Below are positions 9,297 to 16,604 of a DNA stretch of 64,000 nt, in pieces. This stretch comes from JAGWBG01 sp034421095 (GTDB taxonomy: Bacteria > Chloroflexota > Dehalococcoidia > Lucifugimonadales > JAGWBF01). The notes below the pieces were generated by a model. The model was given only the letters and a program-made list of their open reading frames with translations, ran no database searches and was not told the DNA's origin. The translations under genes were made by a program, and so were the position numbers. Position 1 is the first letter of the stretch. The number at the start of each line of letters is the position of its first letter. The DNA lies in assembly GCA_034421095.1 (NCBI GenBank), contig DAOUKR010000018.1, positions 62,001 to 126,000 of the forward strand, given 5' to 3'.

Positions 9297-9841
9297 CTGT
9301 TACTCCTGGTCCACAGTAGCTTCCCTGCGGCCTCTTCAAAGGTAATCAGGGCAAGGGAGCGCAGTTCTTCATCGGAAAGCTCCTCAATATTGGAGGGAAG
9401 GACCAATATCTCCAGTCCAGGCTCGCCCTGGGCATGGGCTATGGTGCTGGCAAGCTCCTTGAACTCCCCCGTTACCATGACCACCGAGGGGACCCCTCCC
9501 CGCTCCAGCATAATTGCGTCGTGGACACTCCACGTCGTGCAGGAGCCTCAATGACCAACGCCGACAATAGCGGCGTCCACCTTTGCCACAAGGGCATTAA
9601 GTCTGTCTTCGATGAGAGGGCCGGATAAGTCGAGGTTTACAGTCCTCATGACCTCCCGGATTTCATACTTGTCCTTGGCAATCTCCTCAAAGTGGTTCGC
9701 CATCACGTCGTAGCTGCGCCAGGCGTTACTGACAACGCCCAGGGTATTCCCGCCAAGACTCACCACTCTAGGAGCCAGTCCCGCATCCCTAACCACCGGA
9801 TGCGCCGTAGGGTCGAGAATCTTTATCATCTTACCACCCAT
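9293..9841 (-). CDS. UGSC-family selenoprotein (in-frame UGA read as selenocysteine)
   Basis: Read naively, this is a 97-codon ORF ending in TGA (9550-9548) and a second 72-codon ORF in the same frame. Reading the TGA as Sec joins them into one 182-residue protein. The residues around the codon are GVGH-U-GSC, exactly the motif that names the UGSC family (U or Cys followed by GSC). The sequence stays protein-like on both sides (DAAIVGVGH before, TTWSVHDAIMLERGGVPSVV after). A hairpin begins 6 nt past the UGA (9541-9515), with a five-base-pair upper stem and loop AGUGU, placed like a bacterial SECIS. AAAGGA lies 7 nt before the ATG at 9841; the internal Met5 is an alternative start. No sel genes are in the window. 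Confidence 0.88.
9515..9541 (-). promoter_or_regulatory. Candidate bacterial SECIS hairpin
   Basis: On the minus strand, CGUGG (9534-9530) pairs perfectly with CCACG (9524-9520) around a 5-nt loop AGUGU. A lower UGC/GCA stem is separated by a 4/2 internal loop. The apical loop begins 18 nt after the UGA, within the spacing used by SelB-dependent bacterial elements, and it contains exposed G and U bases. The hairpin lies inside coding sequence, as expected in bacteria. Confidence 0.6.
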
Positions 9842-9866
9842 CCCATCATCCTTTGTCGTTAAATAT

Positions 9867-9872
9867 ATTATA
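9867..9872 (-). promoter_or_regulatory. -10-like element upstream of UGSC gene
   Basis: TATAAT on the minus strand, 25 nt before the UGSC start codon, sits in an AT-rich stretch. No good -35 box is seen at 16-18 nt (GGATAA at 17), so this is a weak call. Confidence 0.35.
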
Positions 9873-10150
9873 AAGTGATTTTGTGAATCTTATCCGTCTT
9901 CTTGTGGACTCTATCAGGTTCATCTGATAGACAGGTGGGGGTTTGAGCGCTATCCTACCCTTTGCAGATGGACTGTGTCAAGCTTCTCCTTGCTCTCGCC
10001 TCTGACATCCCCTCATTGACTTTCACGTCTCGACCATTTAACCTCATACACAGATATAGAACGTACATTCTGTTTACGGGACCCGGTCTTGGGGCAGGCT
10101 GAGCACAGACAGACCGGATGCACATAAAGGATGGATAGGGTAACAACAGC

Positions 10151-10183
10151 GGGACAGACCCCTGTAGGTCTGTCCCGTTTTTT
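10151..10183 (+). terminator. Rho-independent terminator without an obvious upstream gene
   Basis: A perfect 10-bp stem GGGACAGACC/GGTCTGTCCC with a 6-nt loop is followed by GTTTTTT. It is oriented for + strand transcripts, yet no + strand gene precedes it for over 2.5 kb. It lies 93 nt before the prohead protease start. Confidence 0.85.
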
Positions 10184-10275
10184 AACCCGCACCACAGAAC
10201 CAGGTCGGCACAGGGCGGAAGTGACGACGGGGAAATAGCAGGATTAGGAAGCTTTCAAGAGAGGAGGAGAAGTAT

Positions 10276-10926
10276 ATGACGGATACCCGAACCTGGGAAA
10301 GGGAGAGGCTGGTGGAAGCCCTGGATTCCTACCAACGGGGTCTCAGCGACGCACCGCACCTCCGCAAGTGGACGGACATGAGCGTCCCGGTCGCCTCCAA
10401 TGGGCCGCTCCAGAGACCGCCTCAAGATGCTCTGACCTTTGTCGTCTCCACAGACGAGGTGGACCGTCACGGAGACATTGTATCCGTGGAGGGCTGGCGT
10501 CTTGAGGCTTACAGGCAGAACCCTGTCTTCCTCTGGGCGCACAACCACACACGCCCCTCCATTGGCAGGGTCCTCGATATATGGAAGGAGGAGCACAACC
10601 TTCTCGCCACAATGGAGTTCGCTCCCACACCCTTCGCCCAGGAAGTATCTACCCTGTACCGGAAGGGGTTTCAGAGAGGGGTGTCGGTTGGCTTCAAGCC
10701 GTTGCAGTACGACATGAGACGAGATGCCTCAAGCGGCAAGATGCTGGGTATTCACTTCATCGAGCAGGAGCTTCTGGAGATTAGCGCCGCACCCGTACCG
10801 GCCAACCCCAGTGCTCTACTGAAAGCCCTGGACAACACGCCACGACTTCGGGGCTACTACCTGGACGCGGACTCGGACCACATCTTCGAGGAGCTTCTGG
10901 CAGCTTTGCGCAGCGCCAGACAATAA
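10276..10926 (+). CDS. HK97-family prohead maturation protease
   Basis: A serine protease of the S78 type that trims scaffold and capsid subunits during phage head maturation. The 216-residue product shows FVVSTDEVDRHGD, FLWAHNHTRPS (catalytic His near 89), RKGFQRGVSVGF (nucleophilic Ser near 137) and the later acidic segment IEQELLEISAAPVPANP, which is the standard order. The start follows GAGAGGAGGAGAAGTAT. It is intact and lies 20 nt before the capsid gene, the usual phage order. No portal or terminase gene lies upstream: the neighbour is the divergent UGSC gene. Confidence 0.92.
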   Translation: MTDTRTWERERLVEALDSYQRGLSDAPHLRKWTDMSVPVASNGPLQRPPQDALTFVVSTDEVDRHGDIVSVEGWRLEAYRQNPVFLWAHNHTRPSIGRVLDIWKEEHNLLATMEFAPTPFAQEVSTLYRKGFQRGVSVGFKPLQYDMRRDASSGKMLGIHFIEQELLEISAAPVPANPSALLKALDNTPRLRGYYLDADSDHIFEELLAALRSARQ

Positions 10927-10946
10927 TCTAAGTAGAGGAGGGAACC

Positions 10947-12281
10947 ATGACCATCGGAGCATACGAGTTGGAACTTATCAAGAAGGAGGTGGCGGGCATT
11001 CGGGAGTTCTATAATGCCCGGCTCGACACCGACATACCTCCCATAAGAGAGGAGGTGGAGCGCATAGCCGCACAAGTAGGGCGTATCCAGAATATGTGGC
11101 GTGAAGGAGAGAAGCAGGCCATACTGGCGAGCTACGGCGCCCCGGACAGGCCCCGGGTCCCTTACGGCAAATACAAGGGACTTGATTTGCTGGACCTTGC
11201 CTACATGAGAAGCCTCCTCAACGCCCAAATTCGCCAGCCCCTAGGACTGAACCCAAGGATGCTGGAGGAGTGGCAATCCAACCTCAAGGCCGCCATGGAT
11301 AGCACAACCTCCGGGTCCGGCGACGAGCTTGTCTCCACTCAGGAGGCGTCCAGCCTATGGATGGACGTGAATCTGGAAACCATGATTGCACCCCTTTTCT
11401 CCAGAATAGAGATGCCCTCGGACCCCTTCGAGATACCCCTGCAGCTGGGTGACGTCAACTGGTTCCCGGGGACCGAAAACCTGGCAGTCACAGGCACAGC
11501 GTTGACTACGGCCAAGCAGACACTGACCTCCTATGAGCTGGTGGGCCAGGTCCCCTGGTCCCTCACCCTGGACGAGGATGCGGTGATTGCCATGGCCCAG
11601 GAGGTGAGGGCGTCCCTCGTCCGCAATGCGGCAGAGGTCATTGACGACATTATCCTCAACGGTGACACCACTACCACAAACAACATCAACGCCGACGGAG
11701 CCACCATAGCAAAGACGGATGCAGGGAAGGGACATTGGTTGCTGGGATTCGATGGGCTGCTGCATCTGCCTATCGTAGACAACAGAAGTCAGGCCAACAA
11801 TCACGGGTCTGCCGTCACCGATGATATGTTCAACGAGGTACGGGGCAAGCTGGGGAGGTATGGAGTGCGACCCTCGGAGTTGGCGTACATCATGGATGTG
11901 AACACCTATATCCGCTCCCTCACCATTGACAATTTTCGCACCCTGGACAAGCTAGGCCCCAACGCTACTCTACTTCGGGGCCAGCTCGGAGCTGTGGAGG
12001 GCATTCCGGTAATAGTCTCTGAGCAGATGAAGCTGGCCGATACCGACGGCAAGATAACCGACGGCGGCAACGTCACCAACACAGGACGGCTGCTCATAGT
12101 CAACCGTTCCCAGTGGCGTGTGGGGTTCCGTAGGGAGCTTGCCATCGAAACGGACCGGGACATTCAGAAGAGGCAGAACATCATGGTGGTCAGCTTGCGT
12201 ATGGCCTTCGCCGAGCGCTCAGGCTCCCGCGCCAGTGCCACCCACACCGCGCTACAGTACGACATAACCGGCGTTGCTTAA
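10947..12281 (+). CDS. HK97-fold phage major capsid protein
   Basis: A 444-residue shell protein. Residues 1-50 form a charged helical segment (ELELIKKEVAGIREF ... REEVERIAAQVGRI) like the scaffold-like delta domain removed by the prohead protease. The remainder has capsid-type features: SGDELVSTQEASSLW, IEMPSDPFEIPLQ, SYELVGQVPWSLTLDEDAVI, YIMDVNTYIRSL, LRGQLGAVEGIPVIVSEQ, and a C-terminal RVGFRRELAIETDRDIQKRQN. The start follows GAGGAGGGAACC. It is paired with the protease 20 nt upstream. No head-tail connector, tail, lysis or integrase genes follow, because the next gene is an unrelated membrane protein. Confidence 0.9.
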   Translation: MTIGAYELELIKKEVAGIREFYNARLDTDIPPIREEVERIAAQVGRIQNMWREGEKQAILASYGAPDRPRVPYGKYKGLDLLDLAYMRSLLNAQIRQPLGLNPRMLEEWQSNLKAAMDSTTSGSGDELVSTQEASSLWMDVNLETMIAPLFSRIEMPSDPFEIPLQLGDVNWFPGTENLAVTGTALTTAKQTLTSYELVGQVPWSLTLDEDAVIAMAQEVRASLVRNAAEVIDDIILNGDTTTTNNINADGATIAKTDAGKGHWLLGFDGLLHLPIVDNRSQANNHGSAVTDDMFNEVRGKLGRYGVRPSELAYIMDVNTYIRSLTIDNFRTLDKLGPNATLLRGQLGAVEGIPVIVSEQMKLADTDGKITDGGNVTNTGRLLIVNRSQWRVGFRRELAIETDRDIQKRQNIMVVSLRMAFAERSGSRASATHTALQYDITGVA

Positions 12282-12357
12282 GAGGGTGTCTAATGAGGTA
12301 TGGGACATACTCCAGCCTACATCATGCCCCGGTCTGCCGTAGGCTGGCAGGTCCTTT

Positions 12358-12440
12358 CACCCTCACCCCAGCCCTCTCCCGTCAAGGGAGAGGGGGCATT
12401 GTCCCTTCTCCCCTGGTGGGAGAAGGTTAGGATGAGGGGG
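12358..12440. repeat. Dispersed palindromic repeat, full copy
   Basis: Two hairpin halves are present: CTCTCCCGTCAAGGGAGAGG preceded by CCTCACCCCAGCC, and CTTCTCCCCTGGTGGGAGAA followed by GGTTAGGATGAGGGGG. Equivalent elements lie at 16468, 28524 and 50226. This copy sits directly after the capsid gene. Confidence 0.85.
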
Positions 12441-12496
12441 AATAATCGAAAGGCCCTGATATTAAGGCCGTCGTGGTGTGAGGCATGTATACGACG

Positions 12497-12505
12497 TGAT
12501 ATAAT
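12497..12505 (+). promoter_or_regulatory. Extended -10 promoter element
   Basis: TGATATAAT is an extended -10 (TG, one base, TATAAT) 62 nt before the membrane protein start codon. There is no recognisable -35, which extended -10 promoters can dispense with. Confidence 0.5.
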
Positions 12506-12567
12506 ACCCAACACTCCATAGCAAACATCGGGAGCATCCCTGGTGCTGAGATAGGTTTACTGAAAGA

Positions 12568-14169
12568 GTGTTTGGATACCCCTTCATCTTGCGTTCGGTA
12601 GCCACTGCTATCCTGATGGTGGTGGTCTTCTTCGCTTTCTTTGGCTTCCTTCTTACTGACAACCTCCGAGATAACTTCCTCTCCGCCAAGTTTTACAATG
12701 ACAATCTGGCTGAAAACGACGTCTACAACCGGTTTTATGATGAGGTACTCGTTGACCCTGAATTCAATGATACGACCGACGAACTCCTTGGAAATGTTGA
12801 TATTCCTCAAGAAGACATAGCCGGCGTGGCACGGGAAATCATGCCTGTCTATTACCTGCGAGACCAGGTCGAAGGGGTCGTAATAGGTGCGATAGACTAT
12901 CTGAACAAGGAGACCGACACCCCCGAAGTATTTGTCGAGCTTGCCCCTCCTCTGGCTAACGTCAAACCCGCCATCTTCAGCTACATGGACCGGCGCATTG
13001 ACGCGCTTGAGGACGTGCCCGTGAGCACCTTCCAGGAATTGGAAACAGGGTTGGAGGACCTCTACCGCACACTTGAAATGGGGAGAATACCCACTCAGGT
13101 TCCATTTATCGAAGACCCGGATGCCCTGGTCGTTGACCATGTAGACAGAGCTATATCCGAGCTAGAAGAAGTCCCGGCAAACACCCCACAGGATTTCGAG
13201 GAGGAAATCGGAAGCATCTACCGTAGCCTGTCAGACGGGGAGCTACCAACTCGTATTCCCTCCATCGAATCCTTATCCCCCTCCCAGCGCGTCGCTGCCT
13301 ACGACCTGGCTCTCCAGGAGATACGCAGAGACCCGAACATATCCGATGAAGTCAAAACGGGTCTGAATGACCAGGACGAGCAAATCAAGAGCCGACTTCG
13401 GGAGGCCGATGTCCAGGGAGCACTGGAGGTTGCCTCTGGCTCTCTGACCGCAGCCTCCGTTGGGGAATTTGTAGACGACGCCTATGACAATGCCTTTGAG
13501 GCCATCAAAGACGCGGGCATGCCCGAAAAAGCCCTGAGTGGGCTGGACGAGCAGCGGGACGTTATAAAGGGACTCCTTGGGGAAGGTAAGGTCAAGGAGT
13601 CGTTGAAGGTCAGCGCCCGAGGGCTGACAGGACCTCTCGTTGACGAGGCGCTGGACGAGCTACGGGAAGAGCTGGATGACCGGGAGCGCCTTGACCCAAT
13701 AGCTATCGCCGCCGAGCACTCCGACCAGAACAAAGAGCAGTTCCTGGACGATTTGGACGCCTTTCGGGAAGTCATAAACCGGGGAGAGACAGTGGTCTGG
13801 ATTAGCCTCGTCGTGTTGGTCCTTGGCATCCTTCTCATGATGGCTGTCCATATTCCCCGTCTGGCTTCCAGCTTACGGTGGCCCGGCATTACCCTGCTCC
13901 TGTCGGGTCTGGCCATTCTCATAGTCAGCCCGGTATCAAATAGCCGGTTGGAAGGCCAGTTCAATGACCTGTTAGACCAGGTAAACACTACGGGCTCGCC
14001 GATTCCGCCTTCAATGATAAATATTGCCAGCGACGTTCTCGCGTCCATGGCCGCGGACCTAATCGGCGGATTTATACTCCCATCCATCATCGTTATGGTC
14101 GTCGGTATAGCGCTGCTCATAACCTCCTTCTTCATACGGTTGCTGCGCATCCCCTTCGTGAGCCGCTAG
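12568..14169 (+). CDS. Large membrane protein with internally repeated extracytoplasmic domain
   Basis: I do not recognise a named family. The 533-residue protein has one N-terminal membrane segment (about 10-30) and three C-terminal segments (about 410-430, 435-455, 500-525). Between them lies a roughly 370-residue acidic, helical, presumably extracytoplasmic region. That region is internally duplicated: LEDVPVSTFQELETGLEDLY/GRIPTQVPFIE recurs as LEEVPANTPQDFEEEIGSIY/GELPTRIPSIE. A second pair (IKSRLREADVQGALEV and IKGLLGEGKVKESLKV) is also repeated. The start is GTG, with a weak ribosome site. It stands alone between the phage-type genes and a small ORF. Confidence 0.75.
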   Translation: MFGYPFILRSVATAILMVVVFFAFFGFLLTDNLRDNFLSAKFYNDNLAENDVYNRFYDEVLVDPEFNDTTDELLGNVDIPQEDIAGVAREIMPVYYLRDQVEGVVIGAIDYLNKETDTPEVFVELAPPLANVKPAIFSYMDRRIDALEDVPVSTFQELETGLEDLYRTLEMGRIPTQVPFIEDPDALVVDHVDRAISELEEVPANTPQDFEEEIGSIYRSLSDGELPTRIPSIESLSPSQRVAAYDLALQEIRRDPNISDEVKTGLNDQDEQIKSRLREADVQGALEVASGSLTAASVGEFVDDAYDNAFEAIKDAGMPEKALSGLDEQRDVIKGLLGEGKVKESLKVSARGLTGPLVDEALDELREELDDRERLDPIAIAAEHSDQNKEQFLDDLDAFREVINRGETVVWISLVVLVLGILLMMAVHIPRLASSLRWPGITLLLSGLAILIVSPVSNSRLEGQFNDLLDQVNTTGSPIPPSMINIASDVLASMAADLIGGFILPSIIVMVVGIALLITSFFIRLLRIPFVSR

Positions 14170-14270
14170 ACGGGATGGCTATTCACCCTAGCCTGTGGCC
14201 AACTCCTCCTGTATACTTGGTAACAGTCCAATGGCGTTCCGGGTGATGAATGCCGGGAGGGTAATAGCTT

Positions 14271-14477
14271 ATGGCAGCGTCAGGTGAGGGTCCGTCGACC
14301 CTGGATGAGTTCAAATCTCTCGTGGAGCAGGCCGGGCTGGGTCTAGGCCAAGAGGAGCTTGAGAATCTCAAGCCCTTATACGACCTGTATATGCAACACA
14401 TTCAGCCGTTGTATGATGTTGATTTCAAGGCCGAAGAGATGGGTGTGTCCTTTCATCCCGATTGGCCTTCCCAGTAG
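14271..14477 (+). CDS. Small hypothetical protein (68 aa)
   Basis: Acidic, helical small protein (TLDEFKSLVEQAGLGLGQEE ... LYDLYMQHIQPLYDV). A good GGGAGG site lies 10 nt before the ATG, and the composition is protein-like. The first half looks like a short helical adaptor, but no family is assigned. It lies about 500 nt upstream of the HpaB-type hydroxylase on the same strand and could be a partner of it. That link is inference from position only. Confidence 0.6.
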   Translation: MAASGEGPSTLDEFKSLVEQAGLGLGQEELENLKPLYDLYMQHIQPLYDVDFKAEEMGVSFHPDWPSQ

Positions 14478-14976
14478 GAACCCGTGCAAAGCCACGTCAC
14501 CTCTACGGAGCTATGCCGGGAATAGCCCCAGGCCGGGAGTTTATCCCAGCGTGAAACAAAACAGAGCGGCCGGGCTCCTGAGGAGCGGGGCCGCTGGCGG
14601 AGCGGCCCACTACCGGTCGCTGCACGGACATCATAGCTCGCCCTGTGGAGGGCGTCAATCCCGGGCGACATCTTCTCAGGACATTTCATCCGTTCCCCCT
14701 CCCCTTTTGCGTCTGCCTGGGACAGACAGTGAAGAAGGCACTTCGTAAACATGCCATCGGACTCACCGGCGCTCCGCCCTGAATGCGCAGTAGGAGCCTA
14801 GAAGTGACATTATGGGGGCTGGCCTCCTCCGTTGGGGACGACGTGAGTTGAGCATTGAGTTGCCGCCGTTCAAAACGCTCCTTCTGATGGAGTGATACAG
14901 AGGAGGGGGGTTGTCCCTGGCAGATGCACCCTATGAAACACAAGCGCGCAAACACAAACACGGTGGAGGGAGAGGT
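14478..14976. other. Intergenic region with GC-rich hairpin
   Basis: No supported gene. It contains a strong hairpin at 14566-14594 (GCGGCC ... GCTCC TGA GGAGC ... GGCCGC) without a following T-run. It might be a weak terminator or an RNA structure. Confidence 0.45.
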
Positions 14977-16431
14977 ATGCCGGCGAGGACGGGAGAGGAA
15001 TACATAGCGGGGCTGCGCGAGTTGGCTCCAGAGGTCTATATCGGGGGGGAGCGAGTGAAGGACGTGACGGCGCATCCCGCCTTGAGCAACGGGGTGCGCA
15101 CCATGGCCAAGCTCTACGATATGCAGCACGACCCCGCTATACGAGAAGAGATGACCTACATCTCTCCCACAACAGGGGACCGGGTAGGGAGGTCCTTCAT
15201 CACTCCCCAGACAATCCAGGACCTGGAGCAACGACACGTCATGATGTCTCACTGGGCAAAGGCCAGTTGCGGCACAATGGGTCGTACCCCCGATTTTCTC
15301 AACGTCAGCATGATGTCTATGGCGGCAGCCGGGGACTACTTCGGCGAGAACCGGCCGGAATTCAAAGGGAACATCCAGAGGTACTACGAGCACATACGGG
15401 AGCATGACCTGGTCCTCACCCACACCCTGGTCAACCTTCAGCGTGGCCGCTCTCCCTTGGCCACGACCCTGGAGGACCAGACGGAGGTAGCCCTGTCATT
15501 GACGAAGGAGACGGACGCCGGAATCATAGTGCACGGTGCCCGTGTCCTGGCTACCCTTGGCCCGCTATCCGACGAAATTGCCGTGTATCCTGCCAGGTCC
15601 CACAGGCTCCCCAGGGGAGCACCGGAGCGCTACTCCTTTGCCTTCGCCATACCCTGCAACACGCCCGGTCTGAAGTTCCTCTGCCGCGAGAGCTTCGACC
15701 TGGGCCGGTCCCACTTCGACCATCCCCTCGGCTCTCGCTTTGAGGAGATGGACGCCATAGTTTTCTTCGACAACGTACTGGTACCCTGGGAGAGGGTCTT
15801 CCTGCTTGGGGACGTGGAGCGGTGCAATAACATGGCAATGATGACCAACCAGTACACCCATTCCGGGCATCAGGTGGTGACCAAGAACGTGGTCAAGTGT
15901 GAGTTCATATTGGGGCTTGCCAGCCTAATGGTCCATACCATCGGCTCCGGCCAGCTGCCCCACGTGCAGCAGATGATAGCTGAGGTCATTGAAAACCTGG
16001 AGGTTACCAGGGCTTGTCTGCGTACCGCCGAGGCCGATGCTGAGGTGGACCATTGGGGCGTCATGCGCCCGTCTCCATTTCCTCTTATGGTAGCCCGCAA
16101 CCTTTTTATCCGAATGTATCCCAGAATGGCGGAGATTCTTCACCTGCTGGGTTCCAGCAGCCTTATGGCCCTTCCCACAAAGGCTGACCTCAATGGGCCG
16201 TTGGCCCCTGAAATAGAGCGTTATCTGGAGACTGACACCGCCTCCGCCGAGGAGCGAGTGAGGCTGTTCCGCCTGGCATGGGACATGTGCTGTAGCTCCT
16301 TTGGCTCCAGGCAGGTGCTATACGAGCGCTTCTTCCAGGGCGACTCTACGCGCAACGCCGTCATCCTCTACAATCTCTACGACAAGGAGAAGGCCACCGA
16401 TTGGGTACGGGAGTTCCTGGAGCAAGAATAA
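14977..16431 (+). CDS. 4-hydroxyphenylacetate 3-hydroxylase-family (HpaB-like) monooxygenase
   Basis: Predicted FADH2-dependent aromatic hydroxylase of the acyl-CoA dehydrogenase fold. Family landmarks are MPARTGEEYIAGLREL at the N-terminus, then an FDNVLVPWERVFLLGD segment typical of the HpaB flavin-site loop, RYLETDTASAEERVRLFRLAWDM, and FGSRQVLYERFFQGDS near the C-terminus. The chosen ATG has GGAGG seven bases upstream and gives 484 residues, normal for HpaB. A TTG at 14911 would add 22 residues. No reductase (HpaC) gene is adjacent. The HpaB family also includes dehydratases such as 4-hydroxybutyryl-CoA dehydratase, but the iron-sulfur Cys pattern of those is not evident. Confidence 0.85.
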   Translation: MPARTGEEYIAGLRELAPEVYIGGERVKDVTAHPALSNGVRTMAKLYDMQHDPAIREEMTYISPTTGDRVGRSFITPQTIQDLEQRHVMMSHWAKASCGTMGRTPDFLNVSMMSMAAAGDYFGENRPEFKGNIQRYYEHIREHDLVLTHTLVNLQRGRSPLATTLEDQTEVALSLTKETDAGIIVHGARVLATLGPLSDEIAVYPARSHRLPRGAPERYSFAFAIPCNTPGLKFLCRESFDLGRSHFDHPLGSRFEEMDAIVFFDNVLVPWERVFLLGDVERCNNMAMMTNQYTHSGHQVVTKNVVKCEFILGLASLMVHTIGSGQLPHVQQMIAEVIENLEVTRACLRTAEADAEVDHWGVMRPSPFPLMVARNLFIRMYPRMAEILHLLGSSSLMALPTKADLNGPLAPEIERYLETDTASAEERVRLFRLAWDMCCSSFGSRQVLYERFFQGDSTRNAVILYNLYDKEKATDWVREFLEQE

Positions 16432-16467
16432 TAGATGTGCTGGACGGCTCAGAAGGTGGGTAACAAG

Positions 16468-16572
16468 TCCCTTCTCCCCTAGTGGGAGAAGGCTAGGATG
16501 AGGGGGAGCCATCGCACCTGCCCGCCGAGGCGGGTCACCCTCACCTCAATCCTCTCCCGTCGAGGGAGAGGA
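16468..16572. repeat. Dispersed palindromic repeat, full copy
   Basis: It has both hairpin halves (CTTCTCCCCTAGTGGGAGAA and CTCTCCCGTCGAGGGAGAGG) with an extra small palindrome CCCGCCGAGGCGGG inserted between them. It fills most of the gap between the convergent HpaB and pmbA genes. Confidence 0.85.
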
Positions 16573-16604
16573 GGTTTCAAGTCAATTCCTTTAGGAACAC
16601 TCTC

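Larger units (their letters stand above)
9842..10275. other. Intergenic region ending in an orphan terminator
   Basis: About 430 nt with no credible CDS between the divergent UGSC and capsid-protease genes. It holds TTGACT at 10016-10021, a CCGGTCT/AGACCGG inverted repeat (about 10083-10118), and a strong terminator at 10151-10183 on the + strand. A small untranslated RNA ending at the terminator, or an attenuator for the phage-type genes, would explain this layout. No known RNA family was recognised. Confidence 0.5.

Noticed and set aside
9293..9841. Pseudogene or two-gene reading of the UGSC locus
   Set aside because: The stop codon is exactly at the Sec position of the UGSC motif, frames are the same, and a hairpin follows; decay would not place TGA there by preference.
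12427..13140. Minus strand open frame of 237 codons opposite the membrane protein
   Set aside because: It overlaps the dispersed repeat region and a protein with internal repeats and membrane helices on the + strand; composition is not protein-like.
14686..15423. Minus strand open frame opposite hpaB
   Set aside because: Antisense shadow of a conserved enzyme.
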